The translations under genes and the position numbers were made by a program. This document shows, piece after piece, positions 16,600-24,650 of a stretch of DNA of 64,000 nucleotides (its first letter is position 1; every line of letters starts with the position of its first letter). The notes under the pieces were generated by a model, which made no database searches, was not told the origin of the DNA, and was given only the letters and a program-made list of their open reading frames with translations. Location of the stretch: the NCBI RefSeq assembly GCF_003987655.1, contig NZ_NGKC01000001.1, forward strand, positions 310,001-374,000, in the 5' to 3' direction. This DNA is from Vagococcus acidifermentans. GTDB taxonomy: Bacteria > Bacillota > Bacilli > Lactobacillales > Vagococcaceae.

Positions 16600-16628
16600 T
16601 TGAGCAAGCGGTTTCTTTTATGTATGAT
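16600..16628 (+). promoter_or_regulatory. Promoter of the ABC importer-glycosidase operon, with cre-like element
   Basis: TTGAGC (16600-16605), 17-base spacer, TATGAT (16623-16628). A cre-like AGCAAGCGGTTTCT at 16603-16616 lies in the spacer with two mismatches to the CcpA consensus, so carbon catabolite repression is plausible. Confidence 0.5.
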
Positions 16629-16656
16629 GAGGTTACTAGAAAGGGAGGTTTAGGGT

Positions 16657-17628
16657 ATGGAAGTCAGTTCAGCAGTTACGAAACCCAAGGAAAAAAAGCG
16701 GAAGATGTCTAAATTACAGCGTTTTATCAAAAACAAAGAGCTGTTTATTTTGTCTCTGCCCGGCATCATCTGGTTTGCTATTTTTTCTTATTTGCCGATG
16801 TTTGCGATTTTGGTTGCCTTTAAACGGTTCCGCTTACATGGCGGTTTTTTCCAAAGTTTTATGGAGAGCGAATGGATTGGGTTGGAAAATTTCAATTTTC
16901 TTTTTAAAAGCGGCGATGCGGCCTTAATCGTACGAAACACGGTCGGTTATAACATTGTCTTTATTTTATTAGGCATCATTATTCCAATGGCGATGGCTTT
17001 AATGCTGAATGAAATCTTCAGCAAGCAGTTGTCGAAGCTCTATCAGAGTGTGCTGTTCATTCCGTATTTTCTGTCGATGGTTGTGGTCAGTTATATTGTG
17101 TTCGCTTTCTTAGATCCGACCGGCGGTTATGTGAACGGTATATTGAAATTTTTCAATATGCAGCCGATTCAATTTTATATGGAGCCAAAATATTGGCCGT
17201 TTATTTTAACGGTCGTCTCTATCTGGAAATCCATGGGCTACAACATGATTATTTACCTGGCGGCGATTTGCGGTTTTGACAAGTCTTATTATGAGGCGGC
17301 CATGTTAGACGGTGCGACCAAATGGCAGCAAATTCGGTATGTCACACTGCCGATGCTTCGTCCGGTCGTCATTATCCTGCTTATTTTGGCTGTCGGCGGT
17401 ATCTTCAGATCAGATTTCGGGTTGTTCTACCAAGTGCCAAAAGATTCGGGAGCATTGATACCAGTAACGCAAACCATTGATACATACATTTACCGCGGGT
17501 TGTCGACGATGGGAGATATTGGCCTTTCAGCGGCGGGGGGTCTGCTGCAGTCGGTTGTCGGCTTTATCCTCGTCCTGGTGACCAATGGGATCGTCAAAAA
17601 AATCGACCGCAGCCAGAGTTTATTCTAA
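16657..17628 (+). CDS. ABC sugar importer permease (LplB-like)
   Basis: 323 residues; ATG preceded by AAAGGGAGGT. A charged N-terminus is followed by six predicted membrane segments starting ELFILSLPGIIWFAIFSYLP. The permease EAA motif is EAAMLDGATKWQQIRYVTLP, the contact site for the ATPase. It belongs to the carbohydrate uptake transporter-1 group with LplB-type permeases that import complex oligosaccharides. The operon has no ATPase gene, so a shared MsmX-like ATPase elsewhere is needed. It pairs with the next permease. Confidence 0.92.
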   Translation: MEVSSAVTKPKEKKRKMSKLQRFIKNKELFILSLPGIIWFAIFSYLPMFAILVAFKRFRLHGGFFQSFMESEWIGLENFNFLFKSGDAALIVRNTVGYNIVFILLGIIIPMAMALMLNEIFSKQLSKLYQSVLFIPYFLSMVVVSYIVFAFLDPTGGYVNGILKFFNMQPIQFYMEPKYWPFILTVVSIWKSMGYNMIIYLAAICGFDKSYYEAAMLDGATKWQQIRYVTLPMLRPVVIILLILAVGGIFRSDFGLFYQVPKDSGALIPVTQTIDTYIYRGLSTMGDIGLSAAGGLLQSVVGFILVLVTNGIVKKIDRSQSLF

Positions 17629-17646
17629 AAGAAAGCAGGTGGGAAA

Positions 17647-18567
17647 ATGCAAGAAGAAAAAAAGACGCTAGGCGAATCCCTTAACAGGTTTGGCCGTATT
17701 AGCCGCCCTGCAAATGTGGTTTTGACGGCGTTTTTAGGAATAATGACTTTACTCAGTGTGATTCCGTTTATTTTAGTCATCGTCATCTCATTTTCTGATT
17801 CAGAAATGATTTTAAAAAATGGTTATAAGTTTATTCCGGAAAAATTCAGTTTGGAAGCGTATCAAATGATTTTTGCGGACGGCGCAGTGTTTAAGTCTTT
17901 TGGCACAACGATTTTTATCACAGTTGTCGGGACGCTTATCGGGGTATTTCTCATGTCGACATTTGCTTATACATTGTCTAGGCGCTCATACGCCTACCGC
18001 GGTTTTTTATCAAAATATTCGATTATGCCAATGCTGTTCAGCGGCGGGATGATTGGTAATTACATCGTGATTGTCAATATTTTAGGCTTGCGCAATTCCA
18101 TATGGTCACTCATTTTACCGCTGGCGATGAGTACTTTTTCGATTATGATTTTGCGGACATTCTACCAGATGTCAGTACCGGAAGCATTGATTGAGTCTGC
18201 TTACGTTGACGGCGCCAGCGAATGGACGATTTATTTTAAAATCATCTTGCCGTTGTCCTTGCCGGGCTTGGCAACAATTGCCCTGTTTCTGACGCTGGGC
18301 TACTGGAACGACTGGTTCAGCGCGCTGCTCTACATTGACAACAATCAGATTGTCCCGTTACAGTATCTATTGATGAAGATGGAAACAAATATTGAATTTA
18401 TTGCCAATAATGCCGGAAAAATGGGGCTCACAACCACCGGAGCACTGCCGACTGAGACCATTAAAATGGCGGTGGTGGTACTGTCGACAGCGCCGATACT
18501 GATTGCCTATCCGTTTTTCCAGAAATACTTTATCGGCGGATTGACAGTAGGCGCTGTAAAAGAATAG
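17647..18567 (+). CDS. ABC sugar importer permease (YtcP-like)
   Basis: 306 residues, 18 bases after the first permease. Six membrane segments; EAA motif in ESAYVDGASEWTIYFKIILP; C-terminus FFQKYFIGGLTVGAVKE, which is characteristic of carbohydrate permeases of the YtcP/MalG type. It forms the heterodimeric membrane channel with the preceding permease. Confidence 0.92.
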   Translation: MQEEKKTLGESLNRFGRISRPANVVLTAFLGIMTLLSVIPFILVIVISFSDSEMILKNGYKFIPEKFSLEAYQMIFADGAVFKSFGTTIFITVVGTLIGVFLMSTFAYTLSRRSYAYRGFLSKYSIMPMLFSGGMIGNYIVIVNILGLRNSIWSLILPLAMSTFSIMILRTFYQMSVPEALIESAYVDGASEWTIYFKIILPLSLPGLATIALFLTLGYWNDWFSALLYIDNNQIVPLQYLLMKMETNIEFIANNAGKMGLTTTGALPTETIKMAVVVLSTAPILIAYPFFQKYFIGGLTVGAVKE

Positions 18568-18628
18568 TGTTCTTATAGGTAACAAAGATGACAACATCTT
18601 TAAAATATAAATTGGAGGTAGTTACGCG

Positions 18629-20065
18629 ATGTTTAAACGGAAAAAAATATTAGGACTGTTAATGGTTTTAGTCATGTTCTTTATTGCCGGCTGCGGCGGG
18701 AATAAAGAGAAAGATGCGAAAAAGGATGGACCAGTTAATTTGACATGGTACATCACAGGTATTCCGCAAAAAGACATAGACAAGGTCAATGAAGCCGTGA
18801 ACGAATACACGGCAGAAAAATATGACTTGACGGTAACACTGAACCAAATCGACTGGGGTGAATATGACCAGAAAATGAGTGCGCTGGTTAACGCAGGTGA
18901 AAAATTCGATTTGGCGTTTACCGCATCATGGCTTGGCGGATTCAACTATTTGACTAATGCCCGCAAAGGCGGATTTTTGGATTTAACGGAATATCTGGAA
19001 ACCGACAACAAAGAACTGAAAGATACACTGGATGAAAAATTCTGGAAAGGCGCTGAAATAGACGGCAAGATTTATGTTATTCCAACGCAAAAAGAAATCG
19101 CCGCGACTGAATTTTTCGTATTCAATAAAGAGCTGGTAGATAAATACAAAGTGCCTTATGAAGACATCAAAACGTATGATGACTTGGAGCCTTGGCTGGA
19201 AAAAATCAAAAAAGAAGAGAATATTTTCCCGTGGTACATGTCTGAAGGATATAAAAATCCTTATGAATTTGACGAGTTGAATACGTCTGTCGGTATCAAT
19301 CTGGAGGGCGACCAAGATAAAATCACCGACTACTACTTTGAAGAGCCTTATATAGAGCGTGTCAAAAAAATCCGTGAATTCATGCAAAAAGGTTATATTA
19401 ATGAAAATGCGGCTTTGGCAAAACAAACGGACATTGTCGGTAAAGACTGGTTTGTCACATCCACTGTCATGGGCCCGCTGGATACAGCGACTGTTGAAGA
19501 CCAAGTGAAAAAAGAAGTTGTCGTTACCCAGATGACGGATTCGATTGTTACCAATGCGTCTGCCGTTGGTGCAGGAACAGTTGTCGGGGCAAATACAGAA
19601 CATCCGGAAGAAGCCATGAAGCTGCTTGAAGCAGTCAACACCGACCCGGTACTGATGAACTTGCTGGCTTATGGTATTGAAGATGTCCATTATGAAAAGA
19701 CAGGCGATGATACAATCAAATGGCTGGATGCCCACAGCAACTACACAACTCCTTACTATATGTTCGGAAATTACTTCAACCTGTATCATGCAGAAGGTGC
19801 ACCAACTGACGAATGGGAAATTTTAAAAGAGTATAATGAGAATGCCACACCATCTCCGGCGTTGGGCTTCAACTTTGATACGACGAGCGTGACGACCCAA
19901 ATTGCCGCGCTGAATAACGTACAGGAAGAATTCAAGAATTTAATCAACACCGGTTCTGTTGACCCGGATGAAAATCTTGAAAAGATGGAAGAAAAAATGA
20001 AAGCTGCCGGATTGGAACAAGTGATTACAGAAATGCAGAAGCAATACGATGAATGGAAAAAATAA
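18629..20065 (+). CDS. ABC importer solute-binding lipoprotein
   Basis: 478 residues; ATG with TTGGAGG upstream. The N-terminus is a lipoprotein signal (LLMVLVMFFIAGCGG) with the lipobox Cys at residue 22, followed by a charged linker and a type-1 solute-binding domain (LTWYITGIPQKDIDKVNEAV, NAGEKFDLAFTASW, VIPTQKEI). It resembles LipO-type oligosaccharide binders with a long C-terminal lobe. It would be anchored outside the membrane and pass the glycan to the two permeases. Large amounts are expected; a hairpin follows the gene. Confidence 0.92.
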   Translation: MFKRKKILGLLMVLVMFFIAGCGGNKEKDAKKDGPVNLTWYITGIPQKDIDKVNEAVNEYTAEKYDLTVTLNQIDWGEYDQKMSALVNAGEKFDLAFTASWLGGFNYLTNARKGGFLDLTEYLETDNKELKDTLDEKFWKGAEIDGKIYVIPTQKEIAATEFFVFNKELVDKYKVPYEDIKTYDDLEPWLEKIKKEENIFPWYMSEGYKNPYEFDELNTSVGINLEGDQDKITDYYFEEPYIERVKKIREFMQKGYINENAALAKQTDIVGKDWFVTSTVMGPLDTATVEDQVKKEVVVTQMTDSIVTNASAVGAGTVVGANTEHPEEAMKLLEAVNTDPVLMNLLAYGIEDVHYEKTGDDTIKWLDAHSNYTTPYYMFGNYFNLYHAEGAPTDEWEILKEYNENATPSPALGFNFDTTSVTTQIAALNNVQEEFKNLINTGSVDPDENLEKMEEKMKAAGLEQVITEMQKQYDEWKK

Positions 20066-20074
20066 TTAGTGCAT

Positions 20075-20148
20075 AAAAATAGTTGCGTAAAATCGGAGAG
20101 ACTCGGTAAAACAGACTGCTCTCTTATGGAGCGCAACTATTTTTATAG
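20075..20148 (+). terminator. Large hairpin between the binding-protein gene and the GH20 gene
   Basis: Perfect 13-bp base stem AAAAATAGTTGCG (20075-20087) / CGCAACTATTTTT (20132-20144) enclosing a 44-base loop, ending in T-rich sequence. It may act as a partial terminator or as an mRNA-stabilising end that raises binding protein above the enzymes. Confidence 0.6.
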
Positions 20149-20179
20149 CAGACAAGTTTGATTGAGGAAAGGAAAAATA

Positions 20180-21535
20180 ATGACACGTCAGCTAAATGTA
20201 TGTCTTAAACAACTAACCAATCACAGTGACTTAACAATTGAAACTGTCACCCAAGCATTCCGGCATCAACTGGGATTGCTGCAGACAGAAAAGGTGACGT
20301 TGACTTTAAGTGATGAGTCAGCCAGTCACTATCAAGTGGTTTTAACAATGCTGCCACCGGATAAGGAGCTGCCATTGGACGGATTTCAGATCAGCGCTAA
20401 AGAGGCTGTGTGCCAGATCGAGACGACCAGTGTGGCGGGGCTGTTCTATGCCCTGCAGGAGATGACCCATTTTCTGGTTGAGGGAAAGCTAACAGGTCAG
20501 CAGCTGTCTTATCACCCGAAAATGCGTGAACGGGGAGTAATGCTTGATATGGGACGCAAATTTTACTCGTTTCGCTGGATAGAGCAGTTGATTAAACAGA
20601 TGGCAAGACTGCGGATGAATGTCCTCCAGCTCCATTTTTCTGAAAACGAAGGATTCCGCATTGAATCCAGTACGTATCCGGATATTGTATCGCCTGACCA
20701 TTTAACCAAACGTGAAGTGCAAGACCTGATTCGATTGGCCAATGCCCACTATATCGAGATTATTCCCGAACTTGACAGTCCCGGGCATTTAAAACGTTTT
20801 TTGACAGTGTTTCCTGAATGGCGCCTTGAGCGCTCCGGCGCATATGACCCCTATGTGGACCACCGCGCGCTGGATATCACACAGCCTGATGCAAAGGAGG
20901 CGTTCAAACGCTTATTGCTGGAATATTTTGATTTGTTCAAAGACTGCCGCTATTTCCATTTAGGAGCGGACGAATTTGTCGATTTCGACCAGTTATCAGC
21001 CTACCCCACCCTGTTGGCGGCGGCTAAAGAGCAGTATGGGGCAGAAGCAACCGGTATTGAGTTGTACCTCGACTATGTCAATGACCTGATTGACTATACG
21101 CTTTCCCACGGGTTTCAGCCGCGGGTCTGGAATGACGGCTTTTATCGAAAAAACCAGCCGGAACTCGTTGAACTATCAAAAGAAGCGACGGTCACTTACT
21201 GGACGCGCTGGAACCCATCAATGGCGAGTACGGCTGAATTTATCCAACGCGGTCACAAAGTAATTAACTTCAATGATAATTTCTTTTATTTTGTATTGGG
21301 AGAGGCAGCAGGCTACCGCTACCCGACGGCCGACAAAATCCGAGATAACTGGGCTGTAAACATGTTTCCCGAGCAGCAGTGCCTGTCAGAAGAACAGATG
21401 ACCGCTGTTTCAGGTGCGTATTTTGCGATTTGGAGTGACCGTCCGGATGCTTTGACAGAGACAGAAGTATGCGAGAAAATGACCGGACCCTTAGAAGCCA
21501 TGAATGAAAAAATGTGGCAAATCGTCCGTCATTAG
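20180..21535 (+). CDS. GH20 beta-N-acetylhexosaminidase
   Basis: 451 residues; ATG preceded by GAGGAAAGGAA. A GH20 N-terminal beta domain (residues 1-110) leads to the barrel with RGVMLDMGRKF, HFSENEGFRIES, IEIIPELDSPGH and the catalytic pair Asp264-Glu265 in FHLGADEF. There is no signal peptide, so it acts on imported sugars in the cytoplasm, removing terminal beta-linked GlcNAc or GalNAc by substrate-assisted catalysis. With the GH38 and GH3 enzymes downstream it fits stepwise degradation of an N-glycan-type oligosaccharide. Confidence 0.9.
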   Translation: MTRQLNVCLKQLTNHSDLTIETVTQAFRHQLGLLQTEKVTLTLSDESASHYQVVLTMLPPDKELPLDGFQISAKEAVCQIETTSVAGLFYALQEMTHFLVEGKLTGQQLSYHPKMRERGVMLDMGRKFYSFRWIEQLIKQMARLRMNVLQLHFSENEGFRIESSTYPDIVSPDHLTKREVQDLIRLANAHYIEIIPELDSPGHLKRFLTVFPEWRLERSGAYDPYVDHRALDITQPDAKEAFKRLLLEYFDLFKDCRYFHLGADEFVDFDQLSAYPTLLAAAKEQYGAEATGIELYLDYVNDLIDYTLSHGFQPRVWNDGFYRKNQPELVELSKEATVTYWTRWNPSMASTAEFIQRGHKVINFNDNFFYFVLGEAAGYRYPTADKIRDNWAVNMFPEQQCLSEEQMTAVSGAYFAIWSDRPDALTETEVCEKMTGPLEAMNEKMWQIVRH

Positions 21536-21566
21536 TCAAAAATTTGTAGATAGGTGTGACGTAAAA

Positions 21567-24500
21567 ATGCTTGAAAGAGAAAGTGTCCAGCGAACAGTGC
21601 AAGAATTGAAAAAATATATTACCCGGCAGCGATTAACAGTTGAAAACTTGAAATTAATTGATGATCAGACAACAACCGATTTGCTTGCTGGCGACTATTT
21701 TGGGAAAAAAAACACGTATTACACGATAATTGGCAGTATAAATATTCCTGAAGACTGGCAGCACCTGCCGCTGTCATTAGAAATTTTCACGTCAGACACG
21801 GAGTGGGACAACGCGACCAACCCGCAAATGAAAGTATATCTTAATGATGAACTGATTCAGGCGCTTGATGTCAACCATCGGGAAGTTATGCTGCCGGAGA
21901 AATTCAGCGGACAGGCGGAACTTGATTTTCGGCTGGAATTGTTCAGCGGCAGGGAAGAAAAGAAATTCCCGTTGAAGATTTTTCTGAACCAGCTGGACTT
22001 GCTGACACGTACTGCTTATTTTGATTTTTATGTAGCAGTGGAAAGCTGGCGGGCTATTTTAGGAGACAGCCATTTGGAGCGCATCTATCAGGATGTGTTG
22101 AAAAGAGCCTGTCATGCCTTGGATTTCAGAACACCGTATTCTGACAATTTTTATGCAGGGTTGACTAAAGCCAGGAAAATTATGACAGAAGACCTGTACG
22201 ATGTTTCTTTTGGAGAAAATTACGGCACTGTGTATGCAGTCGGCCATACGCACATTGATATTGCATGGCTGTGGACAGTGCGGCAGGCCATCGAGAAAGG
22301 CGAGCGCAGCTTTGCTACGGTCTTGAAACTCATGAGAGACTATCCGGACTATACTTTTTTGCAAAGCCAGCCGCAATTATATGTGTTTATCAAAGAAAAT
22401 TATCCGGAATTATATGCACAAATCAAACAAAAAATCAGCGAAGGCCGCTGGCAGCCGGAAGGGGCTATGTGGGTAGAGGCGGATTGCAACTTAACGTCTG
22501 GCGAGTCGCTTGTGCGTCAGATTATGTACGGCAAAAAATTTTTCAAAGAAGAGTTCGGCTATGACAGTCAAATTCTCTGGTTGCCGGATGTTTTCGGTTA
22601 TTCTGCCGCCTTGCCGCAAATTTTGAAGAAGACCAACACACCGTATTTTATGACAACGAAGCTGTCATGGAATCAGTTCAATCAAATTCCTTATGACACG
22701 TTTTACTGGAAAGGTATTGACGGCAGCGAGGTTTTGACCCACTTTATCACTACCATCAGTGAAGGTTACAGTCCGACGCCTTATTACACAACTTACAACG
22801 GCATCCTTGATCCGTTCACAATCAAAGGCAGTTGGGAACGTTATTTGCAAAAAGATATCAACGATGAGATATTGATTGCTTACGGATACGGCGACGGCGG
22901 CGGAGGTCCGACCATTGAGATGCTGGAAACAGCAGAACGGTTAAAACAAGGCTTGCCGGGCATCCCGAAAGTTGTGCCGAGCAGCGGCGTTGATTTTTTC
23001 CGACGTCTGGAAAAACGGCTAGACGATAAACCGGTGCCGCGCTGGATGGGTGAGCTTTATTTTGAATACCACCGCGGTACCTATACGTCAATTGCCAAAA
23101 ATAAAAAGCATAACCGTATGGCAGAAACATTGCTTCAGTCAATTGAAAAATTGTCCGTTGTTCTCGGTACGGCCGACTATCCTGCGACTGTACTGGACAA
23201 GCTATGGCAGCTTACATTGCTGAATCAGTTCCATGACACGCTCCCAGGCAGTTCGATTAAAGAAGTCTACGACCAGACAGATTTGGAATACGCCGATATT
23301 TTTTCTCAAGGAAGCCAACTTGTGACGCAAGCCGTAGCTGAGCAAGTTGTCCCAGGGGAGGAGCGGCAGCTTTTCCTGTTTAATCCGCTGGGATTTGAAC
23401 GTACGGTGAAAGCCGTTGTCCCGCTTGCAGAAAACACGATGATTTACGATGGAGACAAACCGCTTAAACAGCAGCGGACCAGCGAGGGCCATGTATTGTT
23501 TGAAGTACCGTCAATGCCCGGGTTGAGCAGCAAGTTATTGATATTGCGGGAAAGCAAAGAAACCGGCACTGACCAGCTGTCCCGCTTAGGACGGACCTTT
23601 GAGAGCACACATTATACGGTTGCTTTCAATGATGTTTATGAGATCACGTCTTTGTTTGATAAACAAAACAAACGCGAACTAGTTCCGCACGGCGAGGCAT
23701 TAAACGTTTTGAATGTCTATGAAGATCTGCCTTTAAACTTTGATGCATGGGACATTGACAGCTATTACCGGGAAAAAGTTTGGCCGATTAGAGAAGTGAC
23801 GAAGGCTGAAATGATTGAGGACGGTCTCGTCCGTCAAACGATTTTGCTTGAGCGGCGTTTTGAATCGTCGACATTGCGTCAAAAGATTCATTTTTATCAC
23901 AACAGTCGGCGGATTGATTTTGAAACGGACGTTGACTGGCACCAGCAGCATTTGTTGTTGAAGGCAGAGTTTCCGTTAGACATCCACACGTACAAAGCAA
24001 CATTTGACATTCAGTTTGGTAATGTGGAACGAAACATTCATCAGAACACATCGTGGGATCAAGCGCGTTTTGAAGTATGCGGCCAAAAATGGATTGACCT
24101 GTCAGAAGGCGGCTACGGCGTTTCTTTGATGAGCGACTGCAAGTACGGGTTTAATGCCGCCTATCAAAAAATCGGTATCAGCCTAATCAAGTCGGCGACA
24201 GACCCTCATCCGGAAGCGGATCAGGGACATCATACGTTTACATACAGCTTGCTGCCGCATTGCGGGTCTTGGCAAGAAGCTGAAACGATGGAGGAGGCGC
24301 TTGATCTGAATACACCAGCGCTGACAGTACCGTTTGCCGGAGAATTTTTGCAGCCGCTGGACTCCTCGTCGTGGCTTGCGGCGGATGCCGGTCATGTTGT
24401 TATCGACAGTGTGAAAAAAGCGGAGGCAGATTCAGGGGTTGTCGTCCGCTTGTATGAATATAAAAACAGACGCGGCACTGTTACATTCCGGTTGAAGGAG

Positions 24501-24650
24501 CCGTTTGCCAAAATCGTTTTGTGCGACTTGCTGGAAAATGAACGTGAGGTGATTTGCAGCAGTCCTGCACAAGAATTTGAATTGACGTTCAATCCTTATG
24601 ACATTCATACCATCAAACTGATTAAAGAAAGGCATGAAGAATCACAATGA
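21567..24650 (+). CDS. GH38 alpha-mannosidase
   Basis: 1027 residues, the usual length of bacterial GH38 enzymes. The start Met at 21567 was chosen because upstream codons overlap the GH20 gene. Zinc ligands and catalytic motifs appear in order: GHTHIDIAWLW, the nucleophile Asp in MWVEADCNLTSGE, WLPDVFGYSAALP, and the zinc His in QFHDTLPGSS. A beta-sandwich C-terminal half follows. It hydrolyses alpha-mannosides in the cytoplasm. It is flanked by GH20 and, with an ATGA overlap, by GH3, which argues for a single substrate pathway with both GlcNAc and mannose. Confidence 0.93.
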   Translation: MLERESVQRTVQELKKYITRQRLTVENLKLIDDQTTTDLLAGDYFGKKNTYYTIIGSINIPEDWQHLPLSLEIFTSDTEWDNATNPQMKVYLNDELIQALDVNHREVMLPEKFSGQAELDFRLELFSGREEKKFPLKIFLNQLDLLTRTAYFDFYVAVESWRAILGDSHLERIYQDVLKRACHALDFRTPYSDNFYAGLTKARKIMTEDLYDVSFGENYGTVYAVGHTHIDIAWLWTVRQAIEKGERSFATVLKLMRDYPDYTFLQSQPQLYVFIKENYPELYAQIKQKISEGRWQPEGAMWVEADCNLTSGESLVRQIMYGKKFFKEEFGYDSQILWLPDVFGYSAALPQILKKTNTPYFMTTKLSWNQFNQIPYDTFYWKGIDGSEVLTHFITTISEGYSPTPYYTTYNGILDPFTIKGSWERYLQKDINDEILIAYGYGDGGGGPTIEMLETAERLKQGLPGIPKVVPSSGVDFFRRLEKRLDDKPVPRWMGELYFEYHRGTYTSIAKNKKHNRMAETLLQSIEKLSVVLGTADYPATVLDKLWQLTLLNQFHDTLPGSSIKEVYDQTDLEYADIFSQGSQLVTQAVAEQVVPGEERQLFLFNPLGFERTVKAVVPLAENTMIYDGDKPLKQQRTSEGHVLFEVPSMPGLSSKLLILRESKETGTDQLSRLGRTFESTHYTVAFNDVYEITSLFDKQNKRELVPHGEALNVLNVYEDLPLNFDAWDIDSYYREKVWPIREVTKAEMIEDGLVRQTILLERRFESSTLRQKIHFYHNSRRIDFETDVDWHQQHLLLKAEFPLDIHTYKATFDIQFGNVERNIHQNTSWDQARFEVCGQKWIDLSEGGYGVSLMSDCKYGFNAAYQKIGISLIKSATDPHPEADQGHHTFTYSLLPHCGSWQEAETMEEALDLNTPALTVPFAGEFLQPLDSSSWLAADAGHVVIDSVKKAEADSGVVVRLYEYKNRRGTVTFRLKEPFAKIVLCDLLENEREVICSSPAQEFELTFNPYDIHTIKLIKERHEESQ

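Noticed and set aside
18983-19789. 268-codon open frame antisense to the solute-binding protein gene
   Set aside because: It is Phe- and Ile-rich in a low-complexity way typical of reverse-strand reading; the lipoprotein gene is certain.
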